Shown: positions 18,550-28,832, numbered from the stretch's first letter. The stretch: 64,000 nt of DNA from JAXDMK01 sp963765955 (GCA_963765955.1 CAVXYA010000006.1:73912-137911), one strand, 5' to 3'. Made by a program: numbers and translations. Notes: generated from the letters alone by a model not told the origin.

Positions 18550-19574
18550 TGGCGGTGCCGAGGGAGAGGCTGCGGATCAGCCCCCGGTCCGCGGTCCTGG
18601 CCGTCGCCATGCTCGGTGCCACCCTGGCCGGTCTGGCCGTGGCCGCCGCCTCCCGCCGGGTCATCGGCTGGATCCTCGTGGCCGCCACCTTCGCCGGCCT
18701 GCTCCATCCCGTCGTGTCGTGGCTCCAGCGGCGGATGCGCCGGGGCCTGGCCGTGCTGCTGGTGATGGTGGTCCTGGTCGGCACGGCCGGCGTGGTCATC
18801 TACGCCCTGGTCGATGACGTCCGGGCCGAGACCCGCCGCCTGCAGGAGGTGGCGCCGGAGCGGGCGGAGGAGATCGAGCGTTCGGACCGCTTCGGAAGCC
18901 TGGCCCGCGACCTCCGGCTGTCAGAGCGCACCCGTCGCTTCCTCGACGACCTTCCCGAACGGCTGCGGGGAGGGACGGCGGCCGACGCCATCCGGGCCGC
19001 CGCCACCCGGGGGGTGGCCTTCCTCGCCACCGCCGTGCTCACCATCTTCTTCCTGCAGCACGGGCCTCGGATCGCGGCTGCCGCCGTCCGCCAGCTCTCC
19101 GACCCCCACCGGCGGGAACGCCTGCGGACACTGGCACCGGTGGTCTACGCCCGAGCCTTCGGCTACGCCGCCAGCAGCCTCACCATGGCCGTCGCCGCCG
19201 GGCTCTTCGCCTTCGTCGCGGCCCGGGCTGCCGGAGTCCCCGGCCCGGCCGCCCTCGGCATCTGGGTCGGCCTCTGGGACCTGGTGCCGGTGGGGGGCGC
19301 CCTGGTGGGCGCCATTCCCATCGTGGGCCTGGCCGCGGTGAGCTCGGCGACGGATGCCACGTGGCTGGGGGCGCTCTTCGTCGCCTACCAGCTGGCCGAG
19401 AACTTCCTGGTCGAGCGGAGGGTGGAGGCCCAGACGGTGCACGTCGGGCCCTTCCTCACCCTGGCCGCGGGGCTGGTCGGCCTCGAGCTGGCGGGGGTGC
19501 CGGGCGCCCTCCTCTCGGTGCTGGCCGCCACCATCGCCATCGCTGCCGTCGACGAGGTCGCCCCCGCCTCCTGA
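18549..19574 (+). CDS. AI-2E/PerM-family membrane transporter, second copy
   Basis: About 341 residues. The family pattern is again clear: helices near the start (AVLAVAMLGATLAGLAVA), a helical periplasmic-like segment with DDLPERLRGG, LTIFFLQHGPRI and WDLVPVGGALVGAIPIV. It lacks the long acidic tail of its divergent neighbour and has only limited sequence identity to it, so the pair is an old duplication or a fixed heteromeric partnership (inference). Start GTG at 18549, or GTG at 18555. Confidence 0.85.
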   Translation: MAVPRERLRISPRSAVLAVAMLGATLAGLAVAAASRRVIGWILVAATFAGLLHPVVSWLQRRMRRGLAVLLVMVVLVGTAGVVIYALVDDVRAETRRLQEVAPERAEEIERSDRFGSLARDLRLSERTRRFLDDLPERLRGGTAADAIRAAATRGVAFLATAVLTIFFLQHGPRIAAAAVRQLSDPHRRERLRTLAPVVYARAFGYAASSLTMAVAAGLFAFVAARAAGVPGPAALGIWVGLWDLVPVGGALVGAIPIVGLAAVSSATDATWLGALFVAYQLAENFLVERRVEAQTVHVGPFLTLAAGLVGLELAGVPGALLSVLAATIAIAAVDEVAPAS

Positions 19575-19622
19575 CGGCCGCCCCATGGGTGTGACCGGCG
19601 GCGGGTCGGGAAGGAACGGCCC

Positions 19623-19844
19623 ATGAGCGACCAACAGGCCACCGGCACCAGCGACCCGACCTACAACGTGATCAGCGTGGTGTACCACGCCCTCCAGGGA
19701 GCGGAGACGATCGAGAAGTACCTCGACGACGAGGGCACCGACGACGAGCTGCGGACCTTCTTCCAGCAGGTCCAGCAGGGCTACCGGCGGGCGGCGGACA
19801 TGGGCAAGCAGCTCCTCGTCCAGCGCATCGAGCACGAGCACTAG
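19623..19844 (+). CDS. Small conserved-looking protein of unknown function
   Basis: A 73-residue acidic, helical protein (NVISVVYHALQGAETIEKYL, then RTFFQQVQQGYRRAADMGKQ). A purine-rich ribosome site (ggaagga) precedes the ATG. Composition and codon use match the surroundings, so it is likely real. No domain is recognised. It lies 48 bases after the transporter gene on the same strand. Confidence 0.65.
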   Translation: MSDQQATGTSDPTYNVISVVYHALQGAETIEKYLDDEGTDDELRTFFQQVQQGYRRAADMGKQLLVQRIEHEH

Positions 19845-19848
19845 GACC

Positions 19849-20823
19849 TCAGGGCTGGGGTCGGGGCTCGGGCGGTGGCTCGGCGGCGGCCGCCGCCCGT
19901 TGCTCCAGCCACCGGCGGAGGCCGGCGGCGTTGGAGTGGACGCCGTTGAGCGTCTCCAGCCGGGCCTGGTCGTCGGCGCTGGCGCCGGCCACGTCGGGGG
20001 CGAAGGCGTCGGACAGGGCCTCGGCGACGTCTCGACCGTCCCGCCACGCCGCCTCCGCCACCTCGGCCCACCGCCGCAGCACCTCGGCCGCCTCGTCCAG
20101 GGTGTCGGCAGGGTCGCCCGGCACGAGGCCGTAGTGGGCCAGGGCCAGGGCCGACGGGCGGCGGGCGGCGAAGCGGCGCAGCGAGTCGAGGGCCAGGTCG
20201 AGGTCGAAGTCGGGAGGGGGGGTGGCGGGACGGAGCACCCCCACGTCGGGTAGGCGCACCCCGACAGCGTCGCCCACGAAGAGGATCCCGGTCTCCGAGT
20301 CGTGCAGGCCGAGGTGGTGCTTGGCGTGACCGGGTGAGTCGACCGCGGTCAGGCTGCGGGTGGGGCCCACCACCACCTGGTCGCCCTCGCCCAGGATCTC
20401 GATGCGCGCCGCCGGCGTCGGCGCCAGCCGCCCGTAGAGCGTGTCGAGGAGATCGCCGTAGACGCGGGCCGCGGAGGCGACCAGGCGGGAGGGGTCGGCC
20501 AGGTGGCGGGCGCCCTTCTCGTGCACGTAGACGGTCGCCCGGGGGAAGGCGGCGGCCACGTCGCCCACCCCGCCGGCGTGGTCGAGATGGATGTGCGTCA
20601 CCACCACGCCGGCCAGGTCGGACGGTCCCACCCCCAGCCGGTCGAGGGCGGCGAGGAGCGCCGGCACCGAGGTCTGGCTGCCGGTCTCCACCAGCACCGG
20701 CTCCGGCCCTTCCACCAGGTAGCCGGCGGTGACCCGCTCCCATCCACCCAGGAGGGTGTCGATCTGGCGGACGCCGGGCCCGATCAGGCTCCCGTCCGCG
20801 CCTTCACCCGGGCTCAGCGGCAA
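19849..20823 (-). CDS. MBL-fold metallo-hydrolase
   Basis: A 324-residue metallo-beta-lactamase-fold protein with VTHIHLDHAGG near residue 75, DSPGHAKHH, FVGDAVGVRLP and a C-terminal AHYGLVPG. A helical C-terminal extension of about 80 residues is present. The arrangement resembles the glyoxalase II/RNase Z-like single-domain hydrolases; the substrate is unknown. The first ten bases overlap the end of the upstream metallothionein-like gene on the same strand, so the two are probably one transcript. Confidence 0.8.
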   Translation of the reverse strand: MPLSPGEGADGSLIGPGVRQIDTLLGGWERVTAGYLVEGPEPVLVETGSQTSVPALLAALDRLGVGPSDLAGVVVTHIHLDHAGGVGDVAAAFPRATVYVHEKGARHLADPSRLVASAARVYGDLLDTLYGRLAPTPAARIEILGEGDQVVVGPTRSLTAVDSPGHAKHHLGLHDSETGILFVGDAVGVRLPDVGVLRPATPPPDFDLDLALDSLRRFAARRPSALALAHYGLVPGDPADTLDEAAEVLRRWAEVAEAAWRDGRDVAEALSDAFAPDVAGASADDQARLETLNGVHSNAAGLRRWLEQRAAAAAEPPPEPRPQP

Positions 20824-20954
20824 CCGTCGTGTCCGCAGTTGCAGTCGTGCGCCTGGTGACCCTCGTGGGTCCCGTGCTTCTGGCAGTAGTCGCTGCAGAA
20901 CCCGTCCTCACGGGGCTCGCAGTTGCATCCCTCGTGTCCGCACGTCGCAGCCAT
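20814..20954 (-). CDS. Tiny metallothionein-like Cys/His protein
   Basis: A 46-residue protein with eight Cys and many His: CGHEGCNCEP, then GFCSDYCQKHG and DCNCGHDGC. The pattern matches bacterial metallothioneins of the SmtA/MymT-like group, which bind Zn, Cd or Cu in the cytoplasm. The ATG at 20954 precedes the MBL gene start at 20823, with a ten-base overlap. Upstream is a divergent pyruvate kinase gene. Short enough to be missed by automatic gene callers. Metal specificity cannot be told from sequence. Confidence 0.75.
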   Translation of the reverse strand: MAATCGHEGCNCEPREDGFCSDYCQKHGTHEGHQAHDCNCGHDGCR

Positions 20955-21053
20955 GTGTGCCTCCCGATGCGCCGGTCGGTCCGGCGCCGCCACCGGCCAC
21001 GGTAGAGGGCGTGGCTGGCGGAAGTGGCCGCCACGAGCCGTAACGTGGCGGCC

Positions 21054-22499
21054 GTGGAACGCCGGACCAAGATCGTCGCCACCGTCGGCCCGGCGTCCGA
21101 GGACCCGGTGGTCCTGCGGGCGATGATCGCGGCGGGCATGGACATGGCCCGCCTGTCGCTGGCCCACGGTCCGGCGGCGGAGACGGTCGACCGCATCCGG
21201 CGGGTCCGGCAGGCGGCGGAGGACGAGGGCCGCACCGTGGGCGTGCTCGTCGACCTCCCGGGGCCGAAGGTCAGGGCGGCCTCGTTCCCCGACGATGGGG
21301 TCCATCTCGCCGAGGGCGACACCGTCGACCTCGTTCCCGCCCTCGACGGCGAGGCCGCGAGCGACGGTCGGCGGATCGCGGTCGACGATCCCGACCTGGT
21401 CCACCACGTGTCGTTGGGGGACACCATCGCCCTCGGAGACGGTGGGATCCAGCTGCTGGTGACGATGCTGAGCGCGGACAAGCTTGTCACCCGGGTCCTG
21501 TCCGGCGGCCCGGCCCGGGGCCGGCCCGGCGTGAGCTTCCCCGGGGCCACGGCGATGACGACGCCCACCGCCGACGACCTCCGCCTCCTCGACATCGTGT
21601 GCGCGGCCGACGTCGACGCGGTGGCGGTGTCCTTCGTCCGGACGGCGGCCGACATCGAGCGGGTGCGGGCCGCGGTCGGTCCTGACGGGCCCATGCTGAT
21701 CGCCAAGATCGAGACCCAGGAGGCGGTCGACAACCTCGACGAGGTCATCGCCGCGTCCGACGGCGTCATGGTCGCCCGGGGCGACCTCGGCGTCCGGTGC
21801 GCCCTGGAGGACGTCCCCCACTATCAGAAGCTGATCATCAAGACAGGGGTGAGCTACGCCCGCCCGGTGATCACCGCCACCCAGATGCTGGAGTCGATGG
21901 TGTCGGCGCCCACCCCCACCCGGGCCGAGGTGAGCGACGTGGCCAACGCGGTGTTCGACGGCAGCAGCGCCCTGATGCTGTCGGGGGAGACGGCGATCGG
22001 CCACGACCCAGCGGCGGCGGTGCGGGCCATGGCCCGGATCGCGGCCCGGGCCGAGAAGGAGTTCAACTACGAGCTGTGGGGCCGCAACCTGGGTCTGCAG
22101 CTGCTCTCCGGCACTCGCGGGCGACCGGTGCTCGACCGCATCGGCGCCTCCATCTCGGCCGCCGCCTGGCGGGCCGCCATCGACGCCGACGCGGCCGCCA
22201 TCATCGCCTGCACCAACAGCGGGGCCACCGCCCGGGCCATCTCCCGGTTCCGGCCCCGGATGCCCGTCGTGGGCGCCACCCCGTCGCTGCGCACCGCCCG
22301 CCAGCTGTCCGTGGCCTGGGGCGTCACGCCGGTGCTCACCGAGCGCCGGGGCACCACCGACGACATCGTGTGGTTCGCCACCAAGGCCGCCGTCGACCTG
22401 GAGATCGTCAAGAGCGGCGACGTGGTCGCCATCCTGGTCGGCTCGGGCCAGGACCCGGACTCCGTCACCGACATCCTCCGCCTGGTCCGCATCCGCTGA
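21054..22499 (+). CDS. pyk: Pyruvate kinase, atypical active-site loop
   Basis: A 481-residue glycolytic enzyme converting phosphoenolpyruvate and ADP to pyruvate and ATP. Core motifs are DLPGPKVRAA, the catalytic-lysine segment MLIAKIETQEA, SDGVMVARGDLG and RPVITATQMLESM, then the regulatory C-domain with CTNSGATAR. The loop that is normally RLNFSHG reads RLSLAHG at residues 33-39: Asn and Ser, which help bind K+, are Ser35 and Ala37. This may change cation dependence. GTG start at 21054, where homology begins. Confidence 0.88.
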   Translation: MERRTKIVATVGPASEDPVVLRAMIAAGMDMARLSLAHGPAAETVDRIRRVRQAAEDEGRTVGVLVDLPGPKVRAASFPDDGVHLAEGDTVDLVPALDGEAASDGRRIAVDDPDLVHHVSLGDTIALGDGGIQLLVTMLSADKLVTRVLSGGPARGRPGVSFPGATAMTTPTADDLRLLDIVCAADVDAVAVSFVRTAADIERVRAAVGPDGPMLIAKIETQEAVDNLDEVIAASDGVMVARGDLGVRCALEDVPHYQKLIIKTGVSYARPVITATQMLESMVSAPTPTRAEVSDVANAVFDGSSALMLSGETAIGHDPAAAVRAMARIAARAEKEFNYELWGRNLGLQLLSGTRGRPVLDRIGASISAAAWRAAIDADAAAIIACTNSGATARAISRFRPRMPVVGATPSLRTARQLSVAWGVTPVLTERRGTTDDIVWFATKAAVDLEIVKSGDVVAILVGSGQDPDSVTDILRLVRIR

Positions 22500-22537
22500 G
22501 GGGGCAGTGCCCCCGCCCACCGCCGCCGGCGCCAGAC

Positions 22538-22588
22538 CGAACTGGTGACACTTTCGGCCACTCTGTGGCGTTGAGCGTCACCAGTTCG
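22538..22588. repeat. Palindromic element, copy B
   Basis: Perfect 12-base arms CGAACTGGTGAC (22538-22549) and GTCACCAGTTCG (22577-22588). The 27-base middle contains a second stem, ggccac/gtggc. It lies between pyk and ogt, 30 bases before the ogt start. Same family as copies at 10404 and 33328. Confidence 0.85.
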
Positions 22589-22618
22589 AGTGTCGCACCG
22601 GGTCGGCATACTGGGTGG

Positions 22619-23128
22619 ATGGCCGACAACGACGCCTACATCCCGCTCGACACGCCCATGGGGCCGGTCTTCGTGGCCTGGAACGACCACGGGGTGTGCC
22701 GGGTCGAGCCCGGCACCGACGAGGCTCGCTTCGAGGCCGGCTTCAAGGCCCGCTTCGGGCGCTCGGTCGCCCGGGCCGACGAGCCGCCCGCCCTCCTCGC
22801 GCACGAGCCGGTGCCCATCGACTGGCGGGGGGTCGCCGAGTTCGACCGGGCCGTGCTCACCGCCATCCGGGCCATCCCGCCGGGCGACGCCTGGACCTAC
22901 GGCGAGGTGGCCCAGGCCATCGGCAAGCCGGGCGCGGCCCGGGCCGTGGGCGGGGCGCTCGGCCGCAACCGGGTCCCGGTGATCGTCCCCTGCCACCGGG
23001 TGGTGGCCGGCAACGGGCTGGGCGGGTTCGGGCTGGGCCTCGACGCCAAGAGGGCGCTCCTGGCCGCCGAGGGCTATCCGGCCGTCGAGCAGGGCCGCCT
23101 GCTCCCGTCCTTTGACCCGATCGTTTGA
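22619..23128 (+). CDS. ogt: Methylated-DNA-protein cysteine methyltransferase family (Ogt/MGMT)
   Basis: A 169-residue protein that would repair O6-alkylguanine by transferring the alkyl group to its own cysteine. The active site is IVPCHRVV with Cys125, preceded by PPGDAWTYGEVAQAIGKPGA and an Arg finger in ARAVGGALGRN. The typical N-terminal domain is short. It is followed 29 bases later by udgX on the same strand, making a small DNA base-repair unit. The palindromic element just upstream may lie in its leader. Confidence 0.9.
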   Translation: MADNDAYIPLDTPMGPVFVAWNDHGVCRVEPGTDEARFEAGFKARFGRSVARADEPPALLAHEPVPIDWRGVAEFDRAVLTAIRAIPPGDAWTYGEVAQAIGKPGAARAVGGALGRNRVPVIVPCHRVVAGNGLGGFGLGLDAKRALLAAEGYPAVEQGRLLPSFDPIV

Positions 23129-23157
23129 CCGGGCCGGGCCCGGGGTAGCTCGGCCGG

Positions 23158-23775
23158 GTGGCTGCCCCACCGCCCGGTACCTCGCTCGACACGCTGCGGG
23201 CCGAGGCGGCCGGCTGCCAGGCCTGCGACCTGTGGAAGTGCGGTACCCAGACGGTCTTCGGCGAAGGCCCCGAGCACGCGCCGCTCATGCTGGTCGGTGA
23301 GCAGCCCGGCGACCGGGAGGACATCGAGGGCCATCCGTTCGTGGGGCCGGCCGGTGCCCTCCTCGACCGGGCCCTCGATGAGGCGGGCATCGACCGCACC
23401 AACGTCTACGTCACCAACACGGTCAAGCACTTCAAGTGGACGGCCAAGGGCAAGCGCCGCATCCACCAGAAGCCCAACGCGGCCGAGGTCGAGGCCTGCC
23501 GGCCGTGGCTGGAGGCGGAGATCGCGGCCGTCCGCCCCCGGATGGTGGTGGCCCTGGGCGCGGTCGCGGCCCAGGCCCTCCTCGGCAAGCAGTTCCGGGT
23601 CACCAAGCAGCGGGGCGAGCTGTTCGAGCAGGCGGACGGGCCGGTGCTGACCGCCACCGTCCACCCCTCGTCAATCCTGCGGGCGCCCGATGACGACACC
23701 CGGCGCCGGGAGATGGCGGCCTTCGTCGACGATCTCCGCGCCGCGGCCAAGAGGCTGGCCGAAACCGGAGGGTAA
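23158..23775 (+). CDS. udgX: UdgX-type uracil-DNA glycosylase (covalent)
   Basis: A 205-residue family 4-like uracil-DNA glycosylase. Motif A is GEQPGDREDIEG, motif B is TVHPSSILR, and cysteines near the N-terminus (Cys20, Cys23) fit an iron-sulfur cluster. The diagnostic feature is the R-loop KRRIHQKP with His103: in Mycobacterium smegmatis UdgX the equivalent histidine bonds covalently to the abasic DNA after uracil removal. Such proteins form tight, suicide-like complexes with uracil-containing DNA. The start is GTG. It follows ogt and precedes a metal transporter by 11 bases. Confidence 0.9.
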   Translation: MAAPPPGTSLDTLRAEAAGCQACDLWKCGTQTVFGEGPEHAPLMLVGEQPGDREDIEGHPFVGPAGALLDRALDEAGIDRTNVYVTNTVKHFKWTAKGKRRIHQKPNAAEVEACRPWLEAEIAAVRPRMVVALGAVAAQALLGKQFRVTKQRGELFEQADGPVLTATVHPSSILRAPDDDTRRREMAAFVDDLRAAAKRLAETGG

Positions 23776-23786
23776 GGTCCGCCCTC

Positions 23787-24725
23787 ATGCAGGAGGGCAG
23801 CCGCAAGGCAATCATCGCCGCGTTCTTCGCCAACGCCGGGATCGCAGTCGCCAAGTTCGTCGGGTTCCTGCTCACCGGCGCGTCCTCCATGCTGGCCGAG
23901 TCGGTGCACTCGTTCGCCGACAGCAGCAACCAGGGCCTCCTCCTCCTCGGCGGCAACCGGGCCCGGAAGACGGCCGACGCCGACCACCCCTTCGGCTACG
24001 GACGGGAGCGCTACTTCTGGTCGTTCGTCGTCGCCCTCGTCATCTTCAGCCTGGGCTCGCTGTTCGCGCTGTACGAAGGGTTCGAGAAGCTGCGCCACCC
24101 GCACGAGCTGGAGTCAGTGCCCATCGCCGTCGGCATCCTGCTGGTGGCCATCGCCCTCGAGACGTACTCCCTGCGCACCGCCATCCAGGAGAGCAACCAC
24201 GTGCGGGGCGACCAGTCGTGGTGGACCTTCATCCGCCGGGCCAAGATCCCCGAGCTGCCGGTCGTGCTGCTGGAGGACATCGGGGCCGAGGTCGGCCTGG
24301 TGTTGGCCCTGGTCGGGGTGGGCCTGGCCGAGATCACCGGCAACGCCCGCTTCGACGCGGTGGGCACCCTGGCCATCGGCGTCCTCCTAGCCGTGATCGC
24401 CGTCATCCTGATGATCGAGATGAAGGGCCTGTTGATCGGCGAGGGCGCGACGCCGGCGATGGTCGGCAAGATCCGCGCCGCCATGCAGGCCGATCCGAGC
24501 GTCCAACGGGTGATCAGCATGCGGACCCAGCACCTCGGTCCCGACGAGCTGCTGGTGGGGGCCAAGTTGGAGCTCGACGCCAAGCTCGGGTTCGTGCAGG
24601 TGGCGGAGGCCCTCAACCGGGTGGAGACGTCGGTGCGGGCGGCCTGTCCCGAGGCGAGGGTGATGTACCTCGAGCCCGACGTGCACCAGCCCGAGCGCCC
24701 GGCGGACGCGGCAACGACGGGCTAG
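23787..24725 (+). CDS. Cation diffusion facilitator family transporter
   Basis: A 312-residue membrane protein with about six helices and a cytoplasmic C-terminal domain. Family landmarks are ESVHSFADSSNQ, DADHPFGYGRERYFW and, late, EGATPAMVGKIR. Members export Zn2+, Fe2+, Mn2+ or Co2+ using the proton gradient. The insertion between helices with EDIGAEVGL matches the subgroup of larger CDF proteins. Its TAG stop is shared as a CTAG palindrome with the stop of the converging gene. Confidence 0.88.
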   Translation: MQEGSRKAIIAAFFANAGIAVAKFVGFLLTGASSMLAESVHSFADSSNQGLLLLGGNRARKTADADHPFGYGRERYFWSFVVALVIFSLGSLFALYEGFEKLRHPHELESVPIAVGILLVAIALETYSLRTAIQESNHVRGDQSWWTFIRRAKIPELPVVLLEDIGAEVGLVLALVGVGLAEITGNARFDAVGTLAIGVLLAVIAVILMIEMKGLLIGEGATPAMVGKIRAAMQADPSVQRVISMRTQHLGPDELLVGAKLELDAKLGFVQVAEALNRVETSVRAACPEARVMYLEPDVHQPERPADAATTG

Positions 24726-25309
24726 GCGTCCTCCTCAGCACCCTCCAGGTAGCTGTAGTGGAACCAGGAGTCGAGCGGGAGCAGGGCCGCGCACTCCACG
24801 CACCGCACCCGTGAGGTGAAGCTGAACTGCCCGCCACAGGCCCCGCACTTGCGGAAGGCGGCGGGCAGGATCTCGTCCAGGGCGGCCAGCTCGGCCTCGG
24901 CCGCGTCGTCCCAGTCGTCGACCTCGTAGCGCAGGCGGAGGCCCCACAGCTTACGGATGACCTCCTCGTTGTCCCAGCCGTTGACCGCGTCCCGCCATGG
25001 CGTCGGGCACGAGTCGCACGTGATCCACCAGCCGGTGACGTTGTGGCCGATGGCCGTGGGGCTCACCATCTGCACCGTGTGGCACCACTCGCACTCCTGC
25101 TCCACCCGCAGGGTGCGCAGGCTGACCTGACGGTCGAGGAGGGGATGCTTCTCCCGCAGGTCGGCGAACCACTCCGCCCCCTCGGGCGTCGACATGCACT
25201 CGTAGTGCCAGCCCACGTCGGGCAGCGCGGTCCAGGTCACCAACCCGTACTCGGACTTTTCCGGCGGTCCCCCGCACAGCGCGCACACTCCAGGCGAATA
25301 ATCCGGCAT
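24722..25309 (-). CDS. Protein with multiple zinc-ribbon CxxC motifs, function unknown
   Basis: A 195-residue protein with several Cys pairs: CALCGG, CEWCHT, CDSCPT, CGACGG and CVEC. The pattern suggests two or three zinc ribbons. The middle part is acidic and Trp-rich (YEVDDWDDAAEAEL). I recognise no catalytic domain. It starts two bases after the thiC stop on the same strand, so it is probably co-transcribed with thiC and possibly controlled by the same TPP riboswitch. Confidence 0.7.
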   Translation of the reverse strand: MPDYSPGVCALCGGPPEKSEYGLVTWTALPDVGWHYECMSTPEGAEWFADLREKHPLLDRQVSLRTLRVEQECEWCHTVQMVSPTAIGHNVTGWWITCDSCPTPWRDAVNGWDNEEVIRKLWGLRLRYEVDDWDDAAEAELAALDEILPAAFRKCGACGGQFSFTSRVRCVECAALLPLDSWFHYSYLEGAEEDA

Positions 25310-25311
25310 CC

Positions 25312-27024
<1,713 letters not shown>

Positions 27025-27032
27025 CGAGCACT

Positions 27033-27110
27033 CCCTTCGCCGGCATGACCCGGACAGGTTCAGACGGTCGGCGCGTACGGCGCCCTCTCAGCCCCGACGG
27101 GCTCCCGTGG
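27033..27110 (-). promoter_or_regulatory. TPP riboswitch (THI element)
   Basis: Read on the minus strand, the element begins ACGGGAGCCC, contains the conserved GGGGCTGAGAGGG and ends CTGAACCTGTCC-GGGTCATGCCGGCGAAGGGAG. These are the invariant parts of the thiamine-pyrophosphate aptamer. The 3' end of the closing stem contains GGGAG, which is also the thiC Shine-Dalgarno site, so ligand binding can hide the ribosome site directly. Confidence 0.95.
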
Positions 27111-27257
27111 TGCGTTCAGCTTGGCACACCCGGGGAGATGGTCCGCCCGTGCGACGGGACCCGACCGACCACTGCGGGCCGACCATTCGAGCCTGTAACG
27201 CTCGTGCACCGGTGGGGGACGGGACAACCGACAGCGAACGTGGAGAGGGAGGCGAGC

Positions 27258-28289
27258 ATGTCGGACGCAAGCGGGGACGGGGCGGTCTACTGCCAGACCA
27301 ACGAGCCGCAGAACCGGGTGGTCGTGTTCCGGCGGGGGGCGGATGGCGCCCTGGCCGAGCACGGTTCGTACGACACGGGAGGGGAGGGTGACGGCAATCC
27401 CCACCTGCCGTCCCAGGGCTCCGTCACCCTCACCGGCGACGGGCGCCACCTGCTCGTGACCAACGTCGGGGGCGACGATGTCAGCGTGTTCGCCGTCCTC
27501 GATAACGGGGGGCTCGACCTGGTGGGCCGGACGACGGCGGGATCGGCGCCCCGAAGCGTCGCCGAGCACGGCGGCCTGGTCTACGTCCTCAGCACCGGCG
27601 TCGCGACCGTCACCGGGTTCCGACTGAGCGCCGACGGCCTGAAGCCGATGGCGGGCGGCGAGCAGGCGCTGTCGGCCCCCGACGCCGACCCGGCCCAGGT
27701 CGGCTTCTCGGCCGACGGCTCCATCCTTCTTGTCACCGAGCGGGGGACGGACTCGATCGTCGCCTTCGCCGTTGGCGACGACGGCACGCTCGGCGAGTTG
27801 CGGTCCGTCCCCTCGTCCGGCCCGACGCCCTACGGGTTCGCGCTCACGAGCGGGGGGACGCTGGTCGTCACCGAGGCCTTCGGTGCGGCCAAGGGGGCCG
27901 CCGCCGCCTCGTCGTACCTGGTCGAGGGGGCAGACATCACGCCGGTCACCAGGTCGGTCGGGAACGGGCGCAGCGAGATCTGCTGGGCCGCCGTCACGCC
28001 CGATGGCCAGCACGTGTTCACCACCAACTTCGCCGACGGCGCCGTGTCCCGCTACGCGATCGGGACCGACGGGCGCCTCACCCTCGGGAACGCCACCGCC
28101 GGCATCACCGAGGACGGCCGACCCGGGCTCCGCGACCTGGCCCTCACCGCCGACGGGCGTTACCTGTACGCCCTCGATGCCGACTCGGGGAGCGTCTTCG
28201 GGTGGTCCGTCGACGACGAAGGGTCGCTGTCGCCCCTCGGTTCGGCAGCCGGCCTGCCCCCGACGGCCGCCGGCCTGTCGGCCCGCTGA
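27258..28289 (+). CDS. Beta-propeller lactonase-like protein
   Basis: A 343-residue protein made of repeated blades ending in patterns such as GDGRHLLVTNVGGDDVSVF, SADGSILLVTERGTDSIVAF and TPDGQHVFTTNFADGAVSRY. This is the 6-phosphogluconolactonase/YVTN-type seven-bladed propeller. No signal peptide is visible, suggesting a cytoplasmic location. True lactonase activity is not established for most relatives. A strong ribosome site (gagggagg) precedes the ATG. It is divergent from thiC and its riboswitch. Confidence 0.8.
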   Translation: MSDASGDGAVYCQTNEPQNRVVVFRRGADGALAEHGSYDTGGEGDGNPHLPSQGSVTLTGDGRHLLVTNVGGDDVSVFAVLDNGGLDLVGRTTAGSAPRSVAEHGGLVYVLSTGVATVTGFRLSADGLKPMAGGEQALSAPDADPAQVGFSADGSILLVTERGTDSIVAFAVGDDGTLGELRSVPSSGPTPYGFALTSGGTLVVTEAFGAAKGAAAASSYLVEGADITPVTRSVGNGRSEICWAAVTPDGQHVFTTNFADGAVSRYAIGTDGRLTLGNATAGITEDGRPGLRDLALTADGRYLYALDADSGSVFGWSVDDEGSLSPLGSAAGLPPTAAGLSAR

Positions 28290-28305
28290 GGCCAGCGGCC
28301 GCTTC

Positions 28306-28746
28306 ATGCGCCTCGAGCCGCTCTACCGGGCCACGTTCTCGCCGACGGAGAGGTGGAGCGTCGAGCGGGCGGGAGAGCACGGGGTCGAGGGTCAGGGCTT
28401 CTTGATCGTCGACGGCCGAGCCGAGGGGCGGGTCGGGGGACGGCTCCGCGCCGCCAACTACCCACGGCGCCGGGTCGACGGCACCTTCACACCCGACTTT
28501 CGGGGCGTCGTGGAGACGGACGACGGAGCGACCGTCCTCTTCACGTGGCACGGGTACGGCCTGGCGACGGACGACGGCCCCGGCCGGCTCCTGGGCAGCA
28601 TGACCCACGTCACCGACGACGCCCGGTACGACTGGCTGAACCGGTCGGTGTGCGTGCTCGCCGGGGAGGTCCATACGCGCGACAGTGGTGGACTCGACGT
28701 CGTCATCGAGGTGTCGGAGCTCGTCTGGGAGCCAACTGCCCCCTGA
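28306..28746 (+). CDS. DUF3237-family protein
   Basis: A 146-residue protein with the DUF3237 pattern: a start MRLEPLYRATF, a central LRAANYPRRRVDGTFTPDF and a later R-Y-x-W-L-N-R segment (ARYDWLNRSVCVLAGE). The family forms small beta-barrels of unknown function, often near catabolic or redox genes. It begins 16 bases after the lactonase-like gene, so the two are probably co-transcribed. Confidence 0.75.
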   Translation: MRLEPLYRATFSPTERWSVERAGEHGVEGQGFLIVDGRAEGRVGGRLRAANYPRRRVDGTFTPDFRGVVETDDGATVLFTWHGYGLATDDGPGRLLGSMTHVTDDARYDWLNRSVCVLAGEVHTRDSGGLDVVIEVSELVWEPTAP

Positions 28747-28832
28747 CGTAGCTGGCGCCCGGGGGGACGAGCGGGGCGGGCCGCGACTGCAAGAGCGTCG
28801 AGCCGCACACGACCGGGAGCCAGGAGACCGAG

